A DNA stretch of 64,000 nucleotides from Azonexus sp. (GCA_017983755.1 JAGOAU010000011.1:25505-89504); one strand, 5' to 3'. Positions 1 through 8,330 are shown, counted from the stretch's first letter. Translations and numbers: made by a program. Notes: generated from the sequence alone by a model not told the origin.

Positions 1-645
1 GCGCCAGAGATGCCGTGCATCCGCTGCGGCGCCTGTGCCCAGGCCTGCCCGCACGAGCTGCAGCCATTCGAGATGTACTGGTTCTCGCGTGCGAAGAATT
101 TCGGCAAGACGCAGGAATATCACATCTTCGACTGCATCGAGTGCGGCTGCTGCTCCTTCGTCTGCCCTTCGCGCATCCCGCTGGTCCAGTATTTCCGTTT
201 CGCCAAGAGCGAGATCTGGGCGCGCGAACGCGAGAAGAACGCCGCCGATGGCGCCAAGGCGCGCTTCGAGTTCAAGCAGATGCGCGAAGAGCGCGAGAAG
301 GCGGAAAAGGCCGAGAAGCTGGCCAAGGCCGCCGCCGCCCAGGCCGCGAAGAAGGCGGCGGAGGCTGCCGCCGCGGCCGCCGCCGAGGGAAATGCGCCGG
401 CCAGCGCCGTTGCCGAGGCTGAAACTCCGTCGGTTGCGGTCGACGCCGAAAAAGCGGCAAAAATGGCCACCATCCAGGCCGCGATCGAGCGCGCCAAGGC
501 GCAGCGCGAAGCCGCCCAACCAAAAAACACCGAAGCCCTGAAAGCCGCACAGCAGAAGGAAATCGAAGAAATCGAAGCGCGCCGCCAGGCCGCCCACCTG
601 ACTGAAACCGCCCCGCCTGCACCGGCTGGCGAGAAAACCGAATGA
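1..645 (+). CDS. rnfC: RnfC, C-terminal part (window-truncated)
   Basis: Partial gene open at the left edge. It encodes the end of RnfC, the peripheral NADH/ferredoxin-facing subunit of the Rnf (Rsx) ion-translocating electron transport complex. Two ferredoxin-type Cys clusters are visible: CIRCGACAQAC at about residues 6-16 of the visible part and CIECGCCSFVC near residue 45, each with the CxxCxxCxxxC spacing of a 4Fe-4S ligand set. The remaining ~140 residues are a low-complexity Ala/Lys/Glu-rich charged tail, typical of RnfC in proteobacteria. A dispersed repeat (433-469) lies inside this tail. The stop overlaps the rnfD start (ATGA), so translation is probably coupled. Confidence 0.95.
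   Translation, partial: APEMPCIRCGACAQACPHELQPFEMYWFSRAKNFGKTQEYHIFDCIECGCCSFVCPSRIPLVQYFRFAKSEIWAREREKNAADGAKARFEFKQMREEREKAEKAEKLAKAAAAQAAKKAAEAAAAAAAEGNAPASAVAEAETPSVAVDAEKAAKMATIQAAIERAKAQREAAQPKNTEALKAAQQKEIEEIEARRQAAHLTETAPPAPAGEKTE
433..469 (+). repeat. Uptake-sequence-like repeat, copy 1
   Basis: Exact core GTTGCGGTCGAC at 433-444, A-tracts at 449-453 and 459-463. Inside the low-complexity tail of rnfC. Confidence 0.9.
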
Positions 646-1661
646 TGTTCGCCCCCGCCCCCTTCCTGCTCAAGGACGCCAGCGTCAGCCAGGTCATGAC
701 GCAAGTCTGCATCGCGCTGGTCCCCGGTATCGCCGCCTATGCCTGGCTGATCGGCCCGGCCATCCTGGTGCAGCTGGTCATCGCCTCGTTCGCCGCGCTG
801 CTCGCCGAATCCGCCATGTTGAAGGTCCGCGGCAAGCCGCAAGCCATGTTCCTCTCCGACGGTTCGGCCGTCGTCACCGCCTGGCTGGTCGCTCTCACCT
901 TCCCGCCGCTCGCCCCGTGGTGGCTGGTCGCGCTCGGCACCGTCTTCGCCATCGTCGTCGCCAAGCACCTCTACGGCGGCCTCGGGCAGAACCCGTTCAA
1001 CCCGGCGATGGTCGCCTTCGCCGTCTGCATCGTCGCCTTCCCGGCGCTGATGTCGCAATGGCCGAGCGTCGGGCTGCAGATGCCGCTGATCGAGCAGGTC
1101 AACATCATCCTCGGCCTGGCGCCGCGCGTCGATGCGCTGTCGGGCGCGACACCGCTCGATGCGCTGAAGACGGCGCTCAAGCTCGGCGACGCCAGCGTCG
1201 ACGTCACCCAGTTGCTGGCCAACCAGGACATTTTCGGCAATTTCGCCGGACGCGGCTGGGAATGGGTGGCCGGCGGTTACCTCCTGGGCGGCGTGTGGCT
1301 GTGGCAGCGCAAGCTGATCACCTGGCACGTGCCGGCCGCCTTCATCGGCGCCCTCGTCCTGATCTCCGGCGCGCTCTGGCTGTACAACCCGGCACAGTTC
1401 GCCAGCCCGCTGTTCCACCTGTTCTCCGGCGGCGCCATGATCGGCGCCTTCTTCATCGCCACCGACCCGGTCTCCGGCTGCACGACGCCGCGCGGCAAGC
1501 TGATCTTCGGCGCCGGCGCCGGCCTGCTCGCCTACATCATCCGCGTCTTCGGCGGCTATCCGGACGGCGTCGCCTTCGCCGTGCTGCTGATGAACCTGTG
1601 CGCGCCACTGATCGACCTGCTGACCCAGCCACCGATCTTCGGCATGAAGGACAAGGCATGA
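642..1661 (+). CDS. rnfD: RnfD, membrane subunit of Rnf complex
   Basis: Integral membrane subunit of the Rnf electron transport complex, 339 residues, the usual family length. Several hydrophobic segments span the protein. The motif SGAT at residues 167-170 matches the flavinylation motif in which Thr (here T170) carries covalent FMN through a phosphoester bond. The ATG overlaps the rnfC stop by four bases and its own stop overlaps the rnfG ATG, so rnfCDGE is one translationally coupled operon. Confidence 0.96.
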   Translation: MMFAPAPFLLKDASVSQVMTQVCIALVPGIAAYAWLIGPAILVQLVIASFAALLAESAMLKVRGKPQAMFLSDGSAVVTAWLVALTFPPLAPWWLVALGTVFAIVVAKHLYGGLGQNPFNPAMVAFAVCIVAFPALMSQWPSVGLQMPLIEQVNIILGLAPRVDALSGATPLDALKTALKLGDASVDVTQLLANQDIFGNFAGRGWEWVAGGYLLGGVWLWQRKLITWHVPAAFIGALVLISGALWLYNPAQFASPLFHLFSGGAMIGAFFIATDPVSGCTTPRGKLIFGAGAGLLAYIIRVFGGYPDGVAFAVLLMNLCAPLIDLLTQPPIFGMKDKA

Positions 1662-2326
1662 CCGCGGCGCCCAAGGAATTTTCCGCTTCCGGCATGGCCG
1701 CGCGCACGGCGGCCATCCTCTTCGTCTTCGTCATCATCTTCACCGGCCTGCTGTCGGCGGCCTACCAGTGGACCAAGCCGGCGATCGAGGCTTCCGCCGC
1801 CGAGGAAAAGATGAAGCTGGTCGACGAGGTGCTGCCGCGCGCCGAGTACGACAACGCCCTGCTCGACGATACGCTGACCCTGCCGCCGAATCCGGAGCTC
1901 GGGCTCGACGAGCCGAGCACGCTGTACCGCGCGCGCCAGGGCCAGCAACCGGTGGCGCTGCTGTTCGAGGCGGTCGCGCCCGACGGCTACGCCGGCAAGG
2001 TGCGCCTGCTGATCGCCCTGCGCGCCGACGGTACGGTCGCCGGCGTGCGCGTCACCCAGCACAAGGAAACGCCGGGCCTCGGCGACTACGTCGAGCCGAA
2101 GAAGGACAAGGACAAGGCGCACCCGTGGATCGGCCAGTTCCAGAACCTGTCGTTCACCCAGACGGCCGACAAGGAGTGGAAGGTGAAGAAGGATGGCGGC
2201 CGCTTCGATTACCACGCCGGCGCGACGGTGACCCCGCGCGCCATCATCAAGGCGGTGTACAAGGCCGTGAAATGGGCCAATGCCAACCGCGACCAGTTGT
2301 TCGCCCAGACCGGAGGTGCCCGATGA
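1658..2326 (+). CDS. rnfG: RnfG, FMN-binding subunit of Rnf complex
   Basis: A 222-residue subunit with one N-terminal membrane anchor (about residues 17-36) and a periplasmic FMN-binding domain. The sequence HAGATVT places the flavinylated Thr at about position 190; the first motif position is Ala rather than Ser/Thr, which is tolerated in the family. The ATG at 1658 is chosen because it overlaps the rnfD stop (ATGA) and gives the standard length; an in-frame reading opens much further upstream but overlaps rnfD. Its stop overlaps the rnfE start. Confidence 0.95.
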   Translation: MTAAPKEFSASGMAARTAAILFVFVIIFTGLLSAAYQWTKPAIEASAAEEKMKLVDEVLPRAEYDNALLDDTLTLPPNPELGLDEPSTLYRARQGQQPVALLFEAVAPDGYAGKVRLLIALRADGTVAGVRVTQHKETPGLGDYVEPKKDKDKAHPWIGQFQNLSFTQTADKEWKVKKDGGRFDYHAGATVTPRAIIKAVYKAVKWANANRDQLFAQTGGAR

Positions 2327-3006
2327 TCAGCCGCGACGAATTCCGTACTATCGCCGGCAACGGCGTCTGGAAGCAGAATACCTCGATCGCCCAGATCCTC
2401 GGCCTGTGCCCGTTGCTGGCGGTGACCACCAACGCGGTTAACGGCATCATGCTGTCGCTTGCCACCATCCTCGTCATGGCGCTCTCCAACGTCGCCGTCG
2501 CCTCGCTTCGCAACTTCATTCCGCACGAAATCCGCATCCCGGTCTTCATCCTCATCGTCGCCGCGCTGGTCACCGTCGTCGACCTGCTGTTCAACGCCAA
2601 CCTGCACGAACTCTACCTGGTGCTCGGCATCTTCATTCCGCTGATCGTCACCAACTGCATCGTGCTCGCCCGCGTCGAGGCCTTCGCCGCCAAGAACCCG
2701 CCGCTGCAATCGACCTTCGACGGCGTCTTCATGGGCGTCGGCATGCTGTGGACCCTGGCCCTGCTCGGCGGCATGCGCGAACTGCTCGGCAACGGCACGC
2801 TGTTCGGCGGCATCGACATGGTCTTCCCCAGCCTGCAGCCGATCCAGCTGCTGCCGGAAAGCTACCCGGGATTCCTGCTCGCCCTGCTGCCGCCGGGCGC
2901 CTTCATCCTGCTCGGTTGCATGATCGCCTGGAAGAACTGGCTGGACGCCCGTGCCGCCGCCCGCGCCCAGCGCAAGCCGCCGGCGCCGGTCGCCGTCGCC
3001 GGCTGA
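2323..3006 (+). CDS. rnfE: RnfE, membrane subunit of Rnf complex
   Basis: A 227-residue polytopic membrane subunit of Rnf. The N-terminus has the family sequence NGVWKQNTSIAQILGLCPLLAVT, with the conserved Cys in the first membrane helix, and GMRELLGNGT is near the C-terminal third. RnfA and RnfE together bind an iron-sulfur cluster within the membrane. rnfE is the last rnf gene. Its start overlaps the rnfG stop (ATGA). About 20 bases separate it from the following radical SAM gene. Confidence 0.95.
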   Translation: MISRDEFRTIAGNGVWKQNTSIAQILGLCPLLAVTTNAVNGIMLSLATILVMALSNVAVASLRNFIPHEIRIPVFILIVAALVTVVDLLFNANLHELYLVLGIFIPLIVTNCIVLARVEAFAAKNPPLQSTFDGVFMGVGMLWTLALLGGMRELLGNGTLFGGIDMVFPSLQPIQLLPESYPGFLLALLPPGAFILLGCMIAWKNWLDARAAARAQRKPPAPVAVAG

Positions 3007-3026
3007 CGCCGCTCACCCCGCGCGCC

Positions 3027-4085
3027 ATGCGCATCGAGCAATTCCGCCAGGCGCTGCGCGACCATGGCGCCCTGACCTGCCACGAAGAGCGCGTGTTGCG
3101 CGCGTGGACCGCGGCACGGCCGTTGACCAGCGGCGCCCGTCACCAGCAAGCGGAAAACTACCTGTCGCTGCCACTGCGAAAAGCCCTGCCGGCGCTTACC
3201 GCCGAACTGGACGGCCTCGCCCGCCTGCGCTCCAGCCACCCCGGCGAGGATGGTTCGGAGCGCCTGCTGGTCGAACTCGCCGACGGCCAGACCGTCGAAA
3301 GCGTGCTGCTGCCGCGCGACGGCCTGTGCGTGTCGACCCAGGTCGGCTGCGCGGTCGGCTGCCTGTTCTGCATGACCGGGCGCGACGGCCTGCTGCGCCA
3401 GGTGGAAAGCGCCGAGATCGTCGCCCAGGTCGTCCTCGCCCGCGCCCGCCGGACGGTGAAGCGCGTCGTCTTCATGGGCATGGGCGAACCGGCGCACAAC
3501 CTCGACAACGTGCTCGAAGCCATCGACCTGCTCGGCACCGCCGGCGGCATCGGCCACAAGAACCTGGTTTTTTCGACGGTCGGCGACCCCCGGGTTTTCG
3601 AGCGTCTGCCGCAACAGCGCGTCGTCCCGGCGCTCGCCCTGTCGTTGCATTCGACCAATGCCGAACTGCGCGCCCGCCTGCTGCCCAAGGCGCCGCGCAT
3701 CGACCCCGCCGAGCTGGTCGAACTCGGCGAACGCTACGCCCGCACCACCGGCTATCCGATCCAGTACCAATGGACGCTGCTCGAAGGGGTCAACGACAGC
3801 GCAGAGGAAATGGACGGCATCGTCCGCCTGCTCACCGGCAAGTACGCGATCATGAACCTGATCCCCTACAACACCGTCGACGACTCGGGCTTCCGCCGCC
3901 CGGCACCGGAACGCGCCGCCGAACTGGCGCGCGGCCTGCACCGCCGCCGCATCCTGACCAAGCTGCGCAACTCCGCCGGCCAAGATGTGGACGGCGGTTG
4001 CGGTCAACTGCGTGCACGAGCTGAAATTCAGCGCGAACCGAAATCCAGGCGCGCCGCACCCATTCCGCTGACGCTCGTTCCCTGA
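3027..4085 (+). CDS. RlmN-like radical SAM RNA methyltransferase
   Basis: A 352-residue protein of the RlmN/Cfr family, which methylates C2 of adenosine in 23S rRNA and tRNA. The radical SAM cluster motif CAVGCLFC is present. The preceding Cys (LCVSTQVGC) and the C-terminal Cys in GGCGQL correspond to the two catalytic cysteines of RlmN (C118 and C355 in E. coli), so the enzyme looks active. It is about 30 residues shorter at the N-terminus than E. coli RlmN and ends in a basic tail. The ATG at 3027 lies 21 bases after rnfE and was preferred to an upstream in-frame opening that overlaps rnfE. The genomic position next to rnfE differs from the usual rlmN locus, so this may be a second paralogue. 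Confidence 0.88.
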   Translation: MRIEQFRQALRDHGALTCHEERVLRAWTAARPLTSGARHQQAENYLSLPLRKALPALTAELDGLARLRSSHPGEDGSERLLVELADGQTVESVLLPRDGLCVSTQVGCAVGCLFCMTGRDGLLRQVESAEIVAQVVLARARRTVKRVVFMGMGEPAHNLDNVLEAIDLLGTAGGIGHKNLVFSTVGDPRVFERLPQQRVVPALALSLHSTNAELRARLLPKAPRIDPAELVELGERYARTTGYPIQYQWTLLEGVNDSAEEMDGIVRLLTGKYAIMNLIPYNTVDDSGFRRPAPERAAELARGLHRRRILTKLRNSAGQDVDGGCGQLRARAEIQREPKSRRAAPIPLTLVP

Positions 4086-4120
4086 AAAGACACGGATCAC
4101 TGGACATCCAGCAGCGCTAT

Positions 4121-4149
4121 TTGTACGGTGATTGAACACACGCTATACT
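4121..4149 (+). promoter_or_regulatory. Sigma-70-like promoter of the toxin-antitoxin pair
   Basis: TTGTAC at 4121-4126 and TATACT at 4144-4149 are separated by 17 bases, a good fit to the consensus. It lies about 30 bases before the chosen antitoxin ATG at 4180, and rules out the in-frame ATG at 4132 as the start. Confidence 0.75.
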
Positions 4150-4179
4150 TCGTGCAATCCAGCGCCGGAGTTGAACACC

Positions 4180-4443
4180 ATGCTCGCATCTTCCAAAACA
4201 CAACGTGTCGATTTACGGATTTCCCCTGCCGCCAAGGAAATGATCCAGGCCGCCGCCCGCGCCCAAGACAAGACGGTCAGCGAATTCCTGCTCGACAGCG
4301 GGCTGACCTCGGCCGCCGAAACCCTCGCCGACCGCCGCCTGTTCATTCTCGACGACGCACAGTGGAATACCTTCCAGACCGCGCTCGACGCACCGCCGCG
4401 CGAACGCCCGCGCCTTGCCCGCCTGATGACGACGGGCCGGTAA
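4180..4443 (+). CDS. DUF1778 antitoxin (type II TA)
   Basis: An 87-residue protein of the DUF1778 antitoxin family, whose N-terminal ribbon-helix-helix binds DNA and whose C-terminal tail neutralises a GNAT acetyltransferase toxin. The RHH region reads QRVDLRISPAAKEMIQAAA near the N-terminus, and the tail contains FILDDAQWNTFQTALDAP, typical of these antitoxins. The start at 4180 follows a clear promoter at 4121-4149. The toxin gene starts three bases after the stop. The pair is likely autoregulated through the RHH domain. Confidence 0.92.
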   Translation: MLASSKTQRVDLRISPAAKEMIQAAARAQDKTVSEFLLDSGLTSAAETLADRRLFILDDAQWNTFQTALDAPPRERPRLARLMTTGR

Positions 4444-4446
4444 ACC

Positions 4447-4959
4447 TTGGCTGCCACCGGCACGACGCGCTGGGCAATCGGCAAGCTGGATCGCGCCCAC
4501 CTCGTCGATTCGTTCGACTGTGGGCACGAAGACCTCAATCGCTACCTTCGCCGCTTCGCCCTCAACAACCAGTCTGCAGGCAGCGCGCAAACCTATGTCG
4601 CCATCGCCGATAGTCGGGTAATCGGCTACTACAGCCTCGCCGTTGGCGCTGTCGCTCATGCCGAGGCGCCGACCCGGGTAGCAAAAGGCCTGGCCCGCCA
4701 CCCCGTTCCAGTCATGTTGCTTGCCCGCCTCGCCGTCGATTACACCACCAAGGGCCGGGGCTTGGGCGCGGCGCTCCTGCACGACGCCCTGGCCCGAACT
4801 CTGCAAGCCGCCGACATCGCCGGCATCCGAGCCATCCTCGTTCACGCGAAGGACGATGAGGCGCGGCGCTTCTACCAACACTTCGACTTCGACCCCAGCC
4901 CAACGGATGCATATCATCTTTACTTGCTAATCAAGGAGCTTCGGAAAATTGCGGGTTGA
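4447..4959 (+). CDS. GNAT-family acetyltransferase toxin
   Basis: A 170-residue GNAT acetyltransferase, probable toxin partner of the DUF1778 antitoxin just upstream. Toxins of this type (TacT, AtaT, ItaT) acetylate the amino group of aminoacyl-tRNAs and stop translation. The acetyl-CoA pyrophosphate loop is visible as KGRGLG after RLAVDYTT, and a C-terminal FYQHFDF carries the conserved catalytic Tyr. The only start close to the antitoxin stop is a TTG, which would keep synthesis low, as is common for toxins. Identity of the acetylated tRNA cannot be seen. Confidence 0.9.
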   Translation: MAATGTTRWAIGKLDRAHLVDSFDCGHEDLNRYLRRFALNNQSAGSAQTYVAIADSRVIGYYSLAVGAVAHAEAPTRVAKGLARHPVPVMLLARLAVDYTTKGRGLGAALLHDALARTLQAADIAGIRAILVHAKDDEARRFYQHFDFDPSPTDAYHLYLLIKELRKIAG

Positions 4960-5084
4960 TCGTCCAGAAACCGGGCAAGCCACCTTTGCTTTGAAGAGAT
5001 CATCGGCCCGTTTTCTGCCGGAAGCGGAAGTTCAGCATGCGATATGATTCTGTCGAAGTCGGCTGTAACGGGAGTGCAGAATAA

Positions 5085-5366
5085 ATGCTTTGGACGGTTG
5101 CAATCGAATTCACGAAATATGCTTTACTGACATGGTTCATTCTCGGCTTTGCATTTGTCGGTTGGCTTTACTTCAGAACGAATGACATTAAATACGCCCT
5201 TTCCGTGTTGGCACGAGAAGAAAGTGGGCATTACAAGGGTTTGCCAGAATGGCAAGCGCTGACATTGAAAGCCATTCATTTTGCTAGGCTATCTACCGCA
5301 ATCGGTACCGGCGCCCTGCTGCTGTTGCAAGTTGTTCAATTGGCTCTGGCCAGCAGCATAAATTGA
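5085..5366 (+). CDS. Small membrane protein, unknown function
   Basis: A 93-residue protein I do not recognise. Two hydrophobic segments (about residues 10-30 and 70-90) flank a polar middle of about 35 residues, suggesting a helical hairpin in the inner membrane. The gene and its upstream 120 bases are clearly richer in A/T than the neighbours, with AT-rich codons such as ATA and AAA. That suggests acquisition together with, or next to, the toxin-antitoxin pair. It lies directly before nth. Confidence 0.6.
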   Translation: MLWTVAIEFTKYALLTWFILGFAFVGWLYFRTNDIKYALSVLAREESGHYKGLPEWQALTLKAIHFARLSTAIGTGALLLLQVVQLALASSIN

Positions 5367-5416
5367 CTCTCTTGGATCGTATTCAGCCAATTCTAATTTC
5401 CATCGAAGTCAATCCC

Positions 5417-6049
5417 GTGAAAAAAGCCGACATCGCCGAGTTCTACGCCCGCCTGCGCGCAGCCAACCCGGCACCGGCGACCGAACTCGAATACGCCTCG
5501 CCCTTCCAGTTGCTGATCGCCGTCATCCTCTCGGCGCAGGCGACCGACGTCGGCGTCAACAAGGCGACGACGAAGCTCTTCCCGATTGCGCCGACCCCGG
5601 CGGCGATGGCAGCGCTGGGTGAGGACGGACTGGCCGAATACATCAAGACCATCGGCCTCTTCCGCACCAAGGCGAAGAACGTCATCGCCACATGCCGCAT
5701 GCTGGTCGAACTGCATGGCGGAGAAGTGCCCGAAGACCGCGCGGCGCTCGAGGCGCTGCCCGGCGTCGGGCGCAAGACGGCCAACGTGGTGCTCAACACC
5801 GCTTTCGGCCACCCGACCATCGCCGTCGATACGCATATCTTCCGCCTCGGCAACCGTACCGGGCTGGCCCTTGGCAAGACGGTCGAGGAGGTCGAGAAAA
5901 AGCTGCTGCGGGTCACCCCGGAGGAATTCAGGAAGGACGCCCACCACTGGCTGATCCTGCATGGCCGCTATGTCTGCAAGGCGCGCAAGCCGGAGTGCGG
6001 GCGCTGCGTCGTGGTCGATCTCTGCGGCTACAAGGGCAAGACACTGTGA
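5417..6049 (+). CDS. nth: Endonuclease III
   Basis: Bifunctional DNA glycosylase/AP lyase of base excision repair acting on oxidised pyrimidines; 210 residues against 211 in E. coli. The helix-hairpin-helix GVGRKTANVV carries the catalytic Lys (K120), VDTHIFR carries the catalytic Asp (D138), and the C-terminal Cys loop has C-x6-C-x2-C-x5-C spacing for the 4Fe-4S cluster. The GTG at 5417 gives the family N-terminus; a TTG 18 codons upstream overlaps the preceding gene and is unlikely. In many proteobacteria nth directly follows rnfE; here an inserted segment separates them. Confidence 0.95.
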   Translation: MKKADIAEFYARLRAANPAPATELEYASPFQLLIAVILSAQATDVGVNKATTKLFPIAPTPAAMAALGEDGLAEYIKTIGLFRTKAKNVIATCRMLVELHGGEVPEDRAALEALPGVGRKTANVVLNTAFGHPTIAVDTHIFRLGNRTGLALGKTVEEVEKKLLRVTPEEFRKDAHHWLILHGRYVCKARKPECGRCVVVDLCGYKGKTL

Positions 6050-7062
6050 CGGCCGCCAGCAGCCTGGTCACCGGCCCGCACCCGGCGCCGGAACTGGCCG
6101 CCGAGGCGGTCCGCCAGGCGCTCGAAAAGGCCGGCCGCGAACGCGCCGACAGTGTGCTCCTCTTCCTCACCCGCGATTTCGCGCGCCACGCCCAGCCGGC
6201 CCTGCTCGCCGCTGCGCGCGTCGCCGGCACCATGGAAATCGCCGGCTGTACCGCCTACGGCCTGCTGACCGAGCATGGCTGGCATCTCGACCAGCCCGCC
6301 GCAGCGGCACTGGTCTTGGCGCATGAAGCACCGGCCGCCAAAGGCGGCACGCCGCTGCTTTCGTTCAGCGGCCACCGCATCCTGCCCTACGACTGGCAGG
6401 CGGGCGCGCCGCGTGCCGGCCTGCTCGATGCCGAAGCCGCCGCCTGGGCGCACAGCCGGCTCGCCGCCGATACCTGCGCCGAGGTCAGCCTGCCGGGCTG
6501 GCAGGCACGGCTCGCTTGTTCCTCCGGTTTGCGCCTGCTCGGCGAGCCGCTGACGGTAGACACGGCCAGCGGCTACGATCTGCGCCGACTCGGCGGACAT
6601 ACTGCCCGCGAGAGCCTGCTGCGTTGCCTGCCGGCGGAACTGCGCAGCGATCCGCCGCTCCACCAGATCGCCCTCGTGCGCCAGTCCGCGGCACCGGCCG
6701 TCACCATCCTTACCGCCGCCGCCGATGGTGCGCTGACCCTGGCCGAACCGCTCGCGGCGGGCGAGCAGGTGCGCTGGGCGATCCGCCAGCCGCTGGCCAC
6801 CGAACAGGACATGCGGCAATCCCTGGCTGCTGCGGTCGACCCCGAAAAAATGCCCGATTTCGCGGTCATGTTCTCCTGCCTCGGCCGCGGTCCTCTCTTT
6901 TATGGCGGCGACGACCGCGACCTGCTGGCCTTCCGCGAACGCTGCCCAGGCGTGCCGCTGATCGGCGCCTACGGCAGCGGCCAGATCGCCCCGGTCGGCG
7001 ACGGCAACCGCCTGTTCCAGAACGCCGTGGTTACCCTGTTATTCGAAAGCGCCCATGTTTAA
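6046..7062 (+). CDS. FIST N-/C-domain sensory protein
   Basis: A 338-residue soluble protein with the FIST_N (about 15-190) and FIST_C (about 200-320) domains, thought to bind small ligands such as amino acids and often linked to signalling. The late sequence MFSCLGRGPLFYG followed by LIGAYGSGQIAP is the FIST_C hallmark. The GTG start at 6046 overlaps the nth stop (GTGA). A dispersed repeat copy (6829-6865) runs into the start of the FIST_C hallmark. The stop overlaps the following DUF1841 gene by eight bases, so nth, FIST and DUF1841 are probably co-translated. Confidence 0.85.
   Translation: MTAASSLVTGPHPAPELAAEAVRQALEKAGRERADSVLLFLTRDFARHAQPALLAAARVAGTMEIAGCTAYGLLTEHGWHLDQPAAAALVLAHEAPAAKGGTPLLSFSGHRILPYDWQAGAPRAGLLDAEAAAWAHSRLAADTCAEVSLPGWQARLACSSGLRLLGEPLTVDTASGYDLRRLGGHTARESLLRCLPAELRSDPPLHQIALVRQSAAPAVTILTAAADGALTLAEPLAAGEQVRWAIRQPLATEQDMRQSLAAAVDPEKMPDFAVMFSCLGRGPLFYGGDDRDLLAFRERCPGVPLIGAYGSGQIAPVGDGNRLFQNAVVTLLFESAHV
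6829..6865 (+). repeat. Uptake-sequence-like repeat, copy 2
   Basis: Core with one mismatch (GCTGCGGTCGAC) at 6829-6840; tail has AAAAAA, TGCCC, ATTTC. Inside the FIST gene. Confidence 0.85.
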
Positions 7063-7486
7063 TCCCTCCCGCGACCAGGTACGCAACTTTTTCTGCGACG
7101 CCTGGAAAAAGCATCAGGAACGCCTGCCGCTGGTCGGCGCCGAAGTCGCGGCGGCCGATATCGCCGCCCGCCACCCGGAATACCATGCCCTGCTGGGCGA
7201 TGCCAGCGGTGCGCTCGCTGCCGAATGGGCGCCGGAAGACGGGCAGATGAATCCCTTCCTGCATCTTTCGCTGCATCTCGCCATTCACGAGCAGGTCAGC
7301 ATCGACCAGCCGCCCGGCATCCGCGCCGCCTTCGAGGGGCTGCGCGCGCGCCTTGGCCAGCACGATGCCGAACACGTGATTCTCGAATGTCTGGGGGAAA
7401 CGATCTGGCGCGCCCAGCGCCAGGGAACGCAGATGGATGCGCTGGCCTACGTCGACGCCGTGCGGCGCAAGGCCAGCCTGATCTGA
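7055..7486 (+). CDS. DUF1841 family protein
   Basis: A 143-residue soluble protein of the DUF1841 family, found mostly in beta- and gammaproteobacteria and of unknown function. The family sequence MNPFLHLSLHLAIHEQ with its run of His residues is in the middle, and HVILECLGE is in the C-terminal part. The start overlaps the end of the FIST gene by eight bases. A hairpin (7510-7540) follows before the convergent neighbour. Confidence 0.85.
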   Translation: MFNPSRDQVRNFFCDAWKKHQERLPLVGAEVAAADIAARHPEYHALLGDASGALAAEWAPEDGQMNPFLHLSLHLAIHEQVSIDQPPGIRAAFEGLRARLGQHDAEHVILECLGETIWRAQRQGTQMDALAYVDAVRRKASLI

Positions 7487-7494
7487 GACCGCCG

Positions 7495-7531
7495 GTTGCG
7501 GTCGACCTGTCCTGAAGCCCGAAATTGCCGG
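7495..7531 (+). repeat. Uptake-sequence-like repeat, copy 3
   Basis: Exact core at 7495-7506; tail with GCCCGAAATT. Intergenic, part of a hairpin between convergent genes. Confidence 0.9.
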
Positions 7532-7540
7532 CCTTCAGGA
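7510..7540. terminator. Hairpin between convergent genes
   Basis: TCCTGAAG at 7510-7517 pairs perfectly with CTTCAGGA at 7533-7540. It lies between two convergent genes and includes the tail of a dispersed repeat in its loop. There is no long T-run, so it is only a probable bidirectional terminator. Confidence 0.5.
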
Positions 7541-7556
7541 CTGATCAGCAGAGAAC

Positions 7557-8330
7557 TCAGCGCGGCAGCCGGTAGCTGTCCTGGGTCATCAGGTCGACGC
7601 CGCATTCGAGGCGCTCGATCCAGTCGATGAACTTGTTCACCGCGGTCTTGCCGACGAAGCGGTTGCCGTGCTGCGGCACGATCTGTTCGATGTCGAGTTG
7701 GCGCACCATGTTCGCCCAGTATTTGCAGATCTTGCCGGACACGATGTAGCGCTTGTGGAAGCCTTCCATGTACTGGATGTGGCTGTCGAAGTCGGTGACC
7801 GGCTCGGAAGCCTTGGCGGAGTTTACGATGGAAGCGCCGAGGTCGCCGGAGAAGAGGATCTTGGAGACCGGATCGTAGAACTGGAAATTGCCCTCGGCGT
7901 GCATGAAGTGCGCCGGCAATGCCGCCACCCGGCACTGGCCGAGCGGGATAAGCAGGCCCGGGTCGGGGATGCCGACGATGCGGTCGGAAACATCCTTGCC
8001 GGTCGTGAAGTGTGGCACGAAGCGCGTCCACAGGCTGGAAATCATGACCTTGCAGTGCGAGGCGACGAACCACTTGTTGACCGAGGCGATGATGTCGGGA
8101 TCGGGGTGCGAAGCAAAGATGTAGTCGAGGTCCTTGGACGAGAAGTACTTCTGCATGTCCATCAGCAGCCCGGTGTAGGTCATGGTGCCGCCTGGATCGA
8201 TCAGGGCGCCGTGGCCGTTATCGACGATCAGGAACTGGTTGCTCTGCACCGCCCCCGTGGTCTTCTCGTCGACCAGATCGTAAAAGGCGTGGACGATATG
8301 CTTGCCATCGTTGTACAGCTCGACTGCCAT
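7557..8330 (-). CDS. Oxygen-binding di-iron protein, MBL fold (ODP-like)
   Basis: A 257-residue metallo-beta-lactamase-fold protein resembling the di-iron domain of flavo-di-iron proteins, without the flavodoxin domain. Likely metal ligands are in HPDPD (about residue 80), HAEGNF (about 145), SGDLGAS (about 165) and PQHGNRF (about 220). Such stand-alone proteins (ODP) bind O2 and have been linked to oxygen sensing or redox signalling. The ATG at 8330 has a strong GGGGAGA ribosome site seven bases before it; an upstream in-frame ATG covers that site. It is a single-gene unit convergent with DUF1841. Confidence 0.85.
   Translation of the reverse strand: MAVELYNDGKHIVHAFYDLVDEKTTGAVQSNQFLIVDNGHGALIDPGGTMTYTGLLMDMQKYFSSKDLDYIFASHPDPDIIASVNKWFVASHCKVMISSLWTRFVPHFTTGKDVSDRIVGIPDPGLLIPLGQCRVAALPAHFMHAEGNFQFYDPVSKILFSGDLGASIVNSAKASEPVTDFDSHIQYMEGFHKRYIVSGKICKYWANMVRQLDIEQIVPQHGNRFVGKTAVNKFIDWIERLECGVDLMTQDSYRLPR

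Noticed and set aside
120-1418. 432-codon open frame antisense to rnfC-rnfD
   Set aside because: Composition of a GC-rich shadow frame and complete overlap with well-conserved rnf genes.
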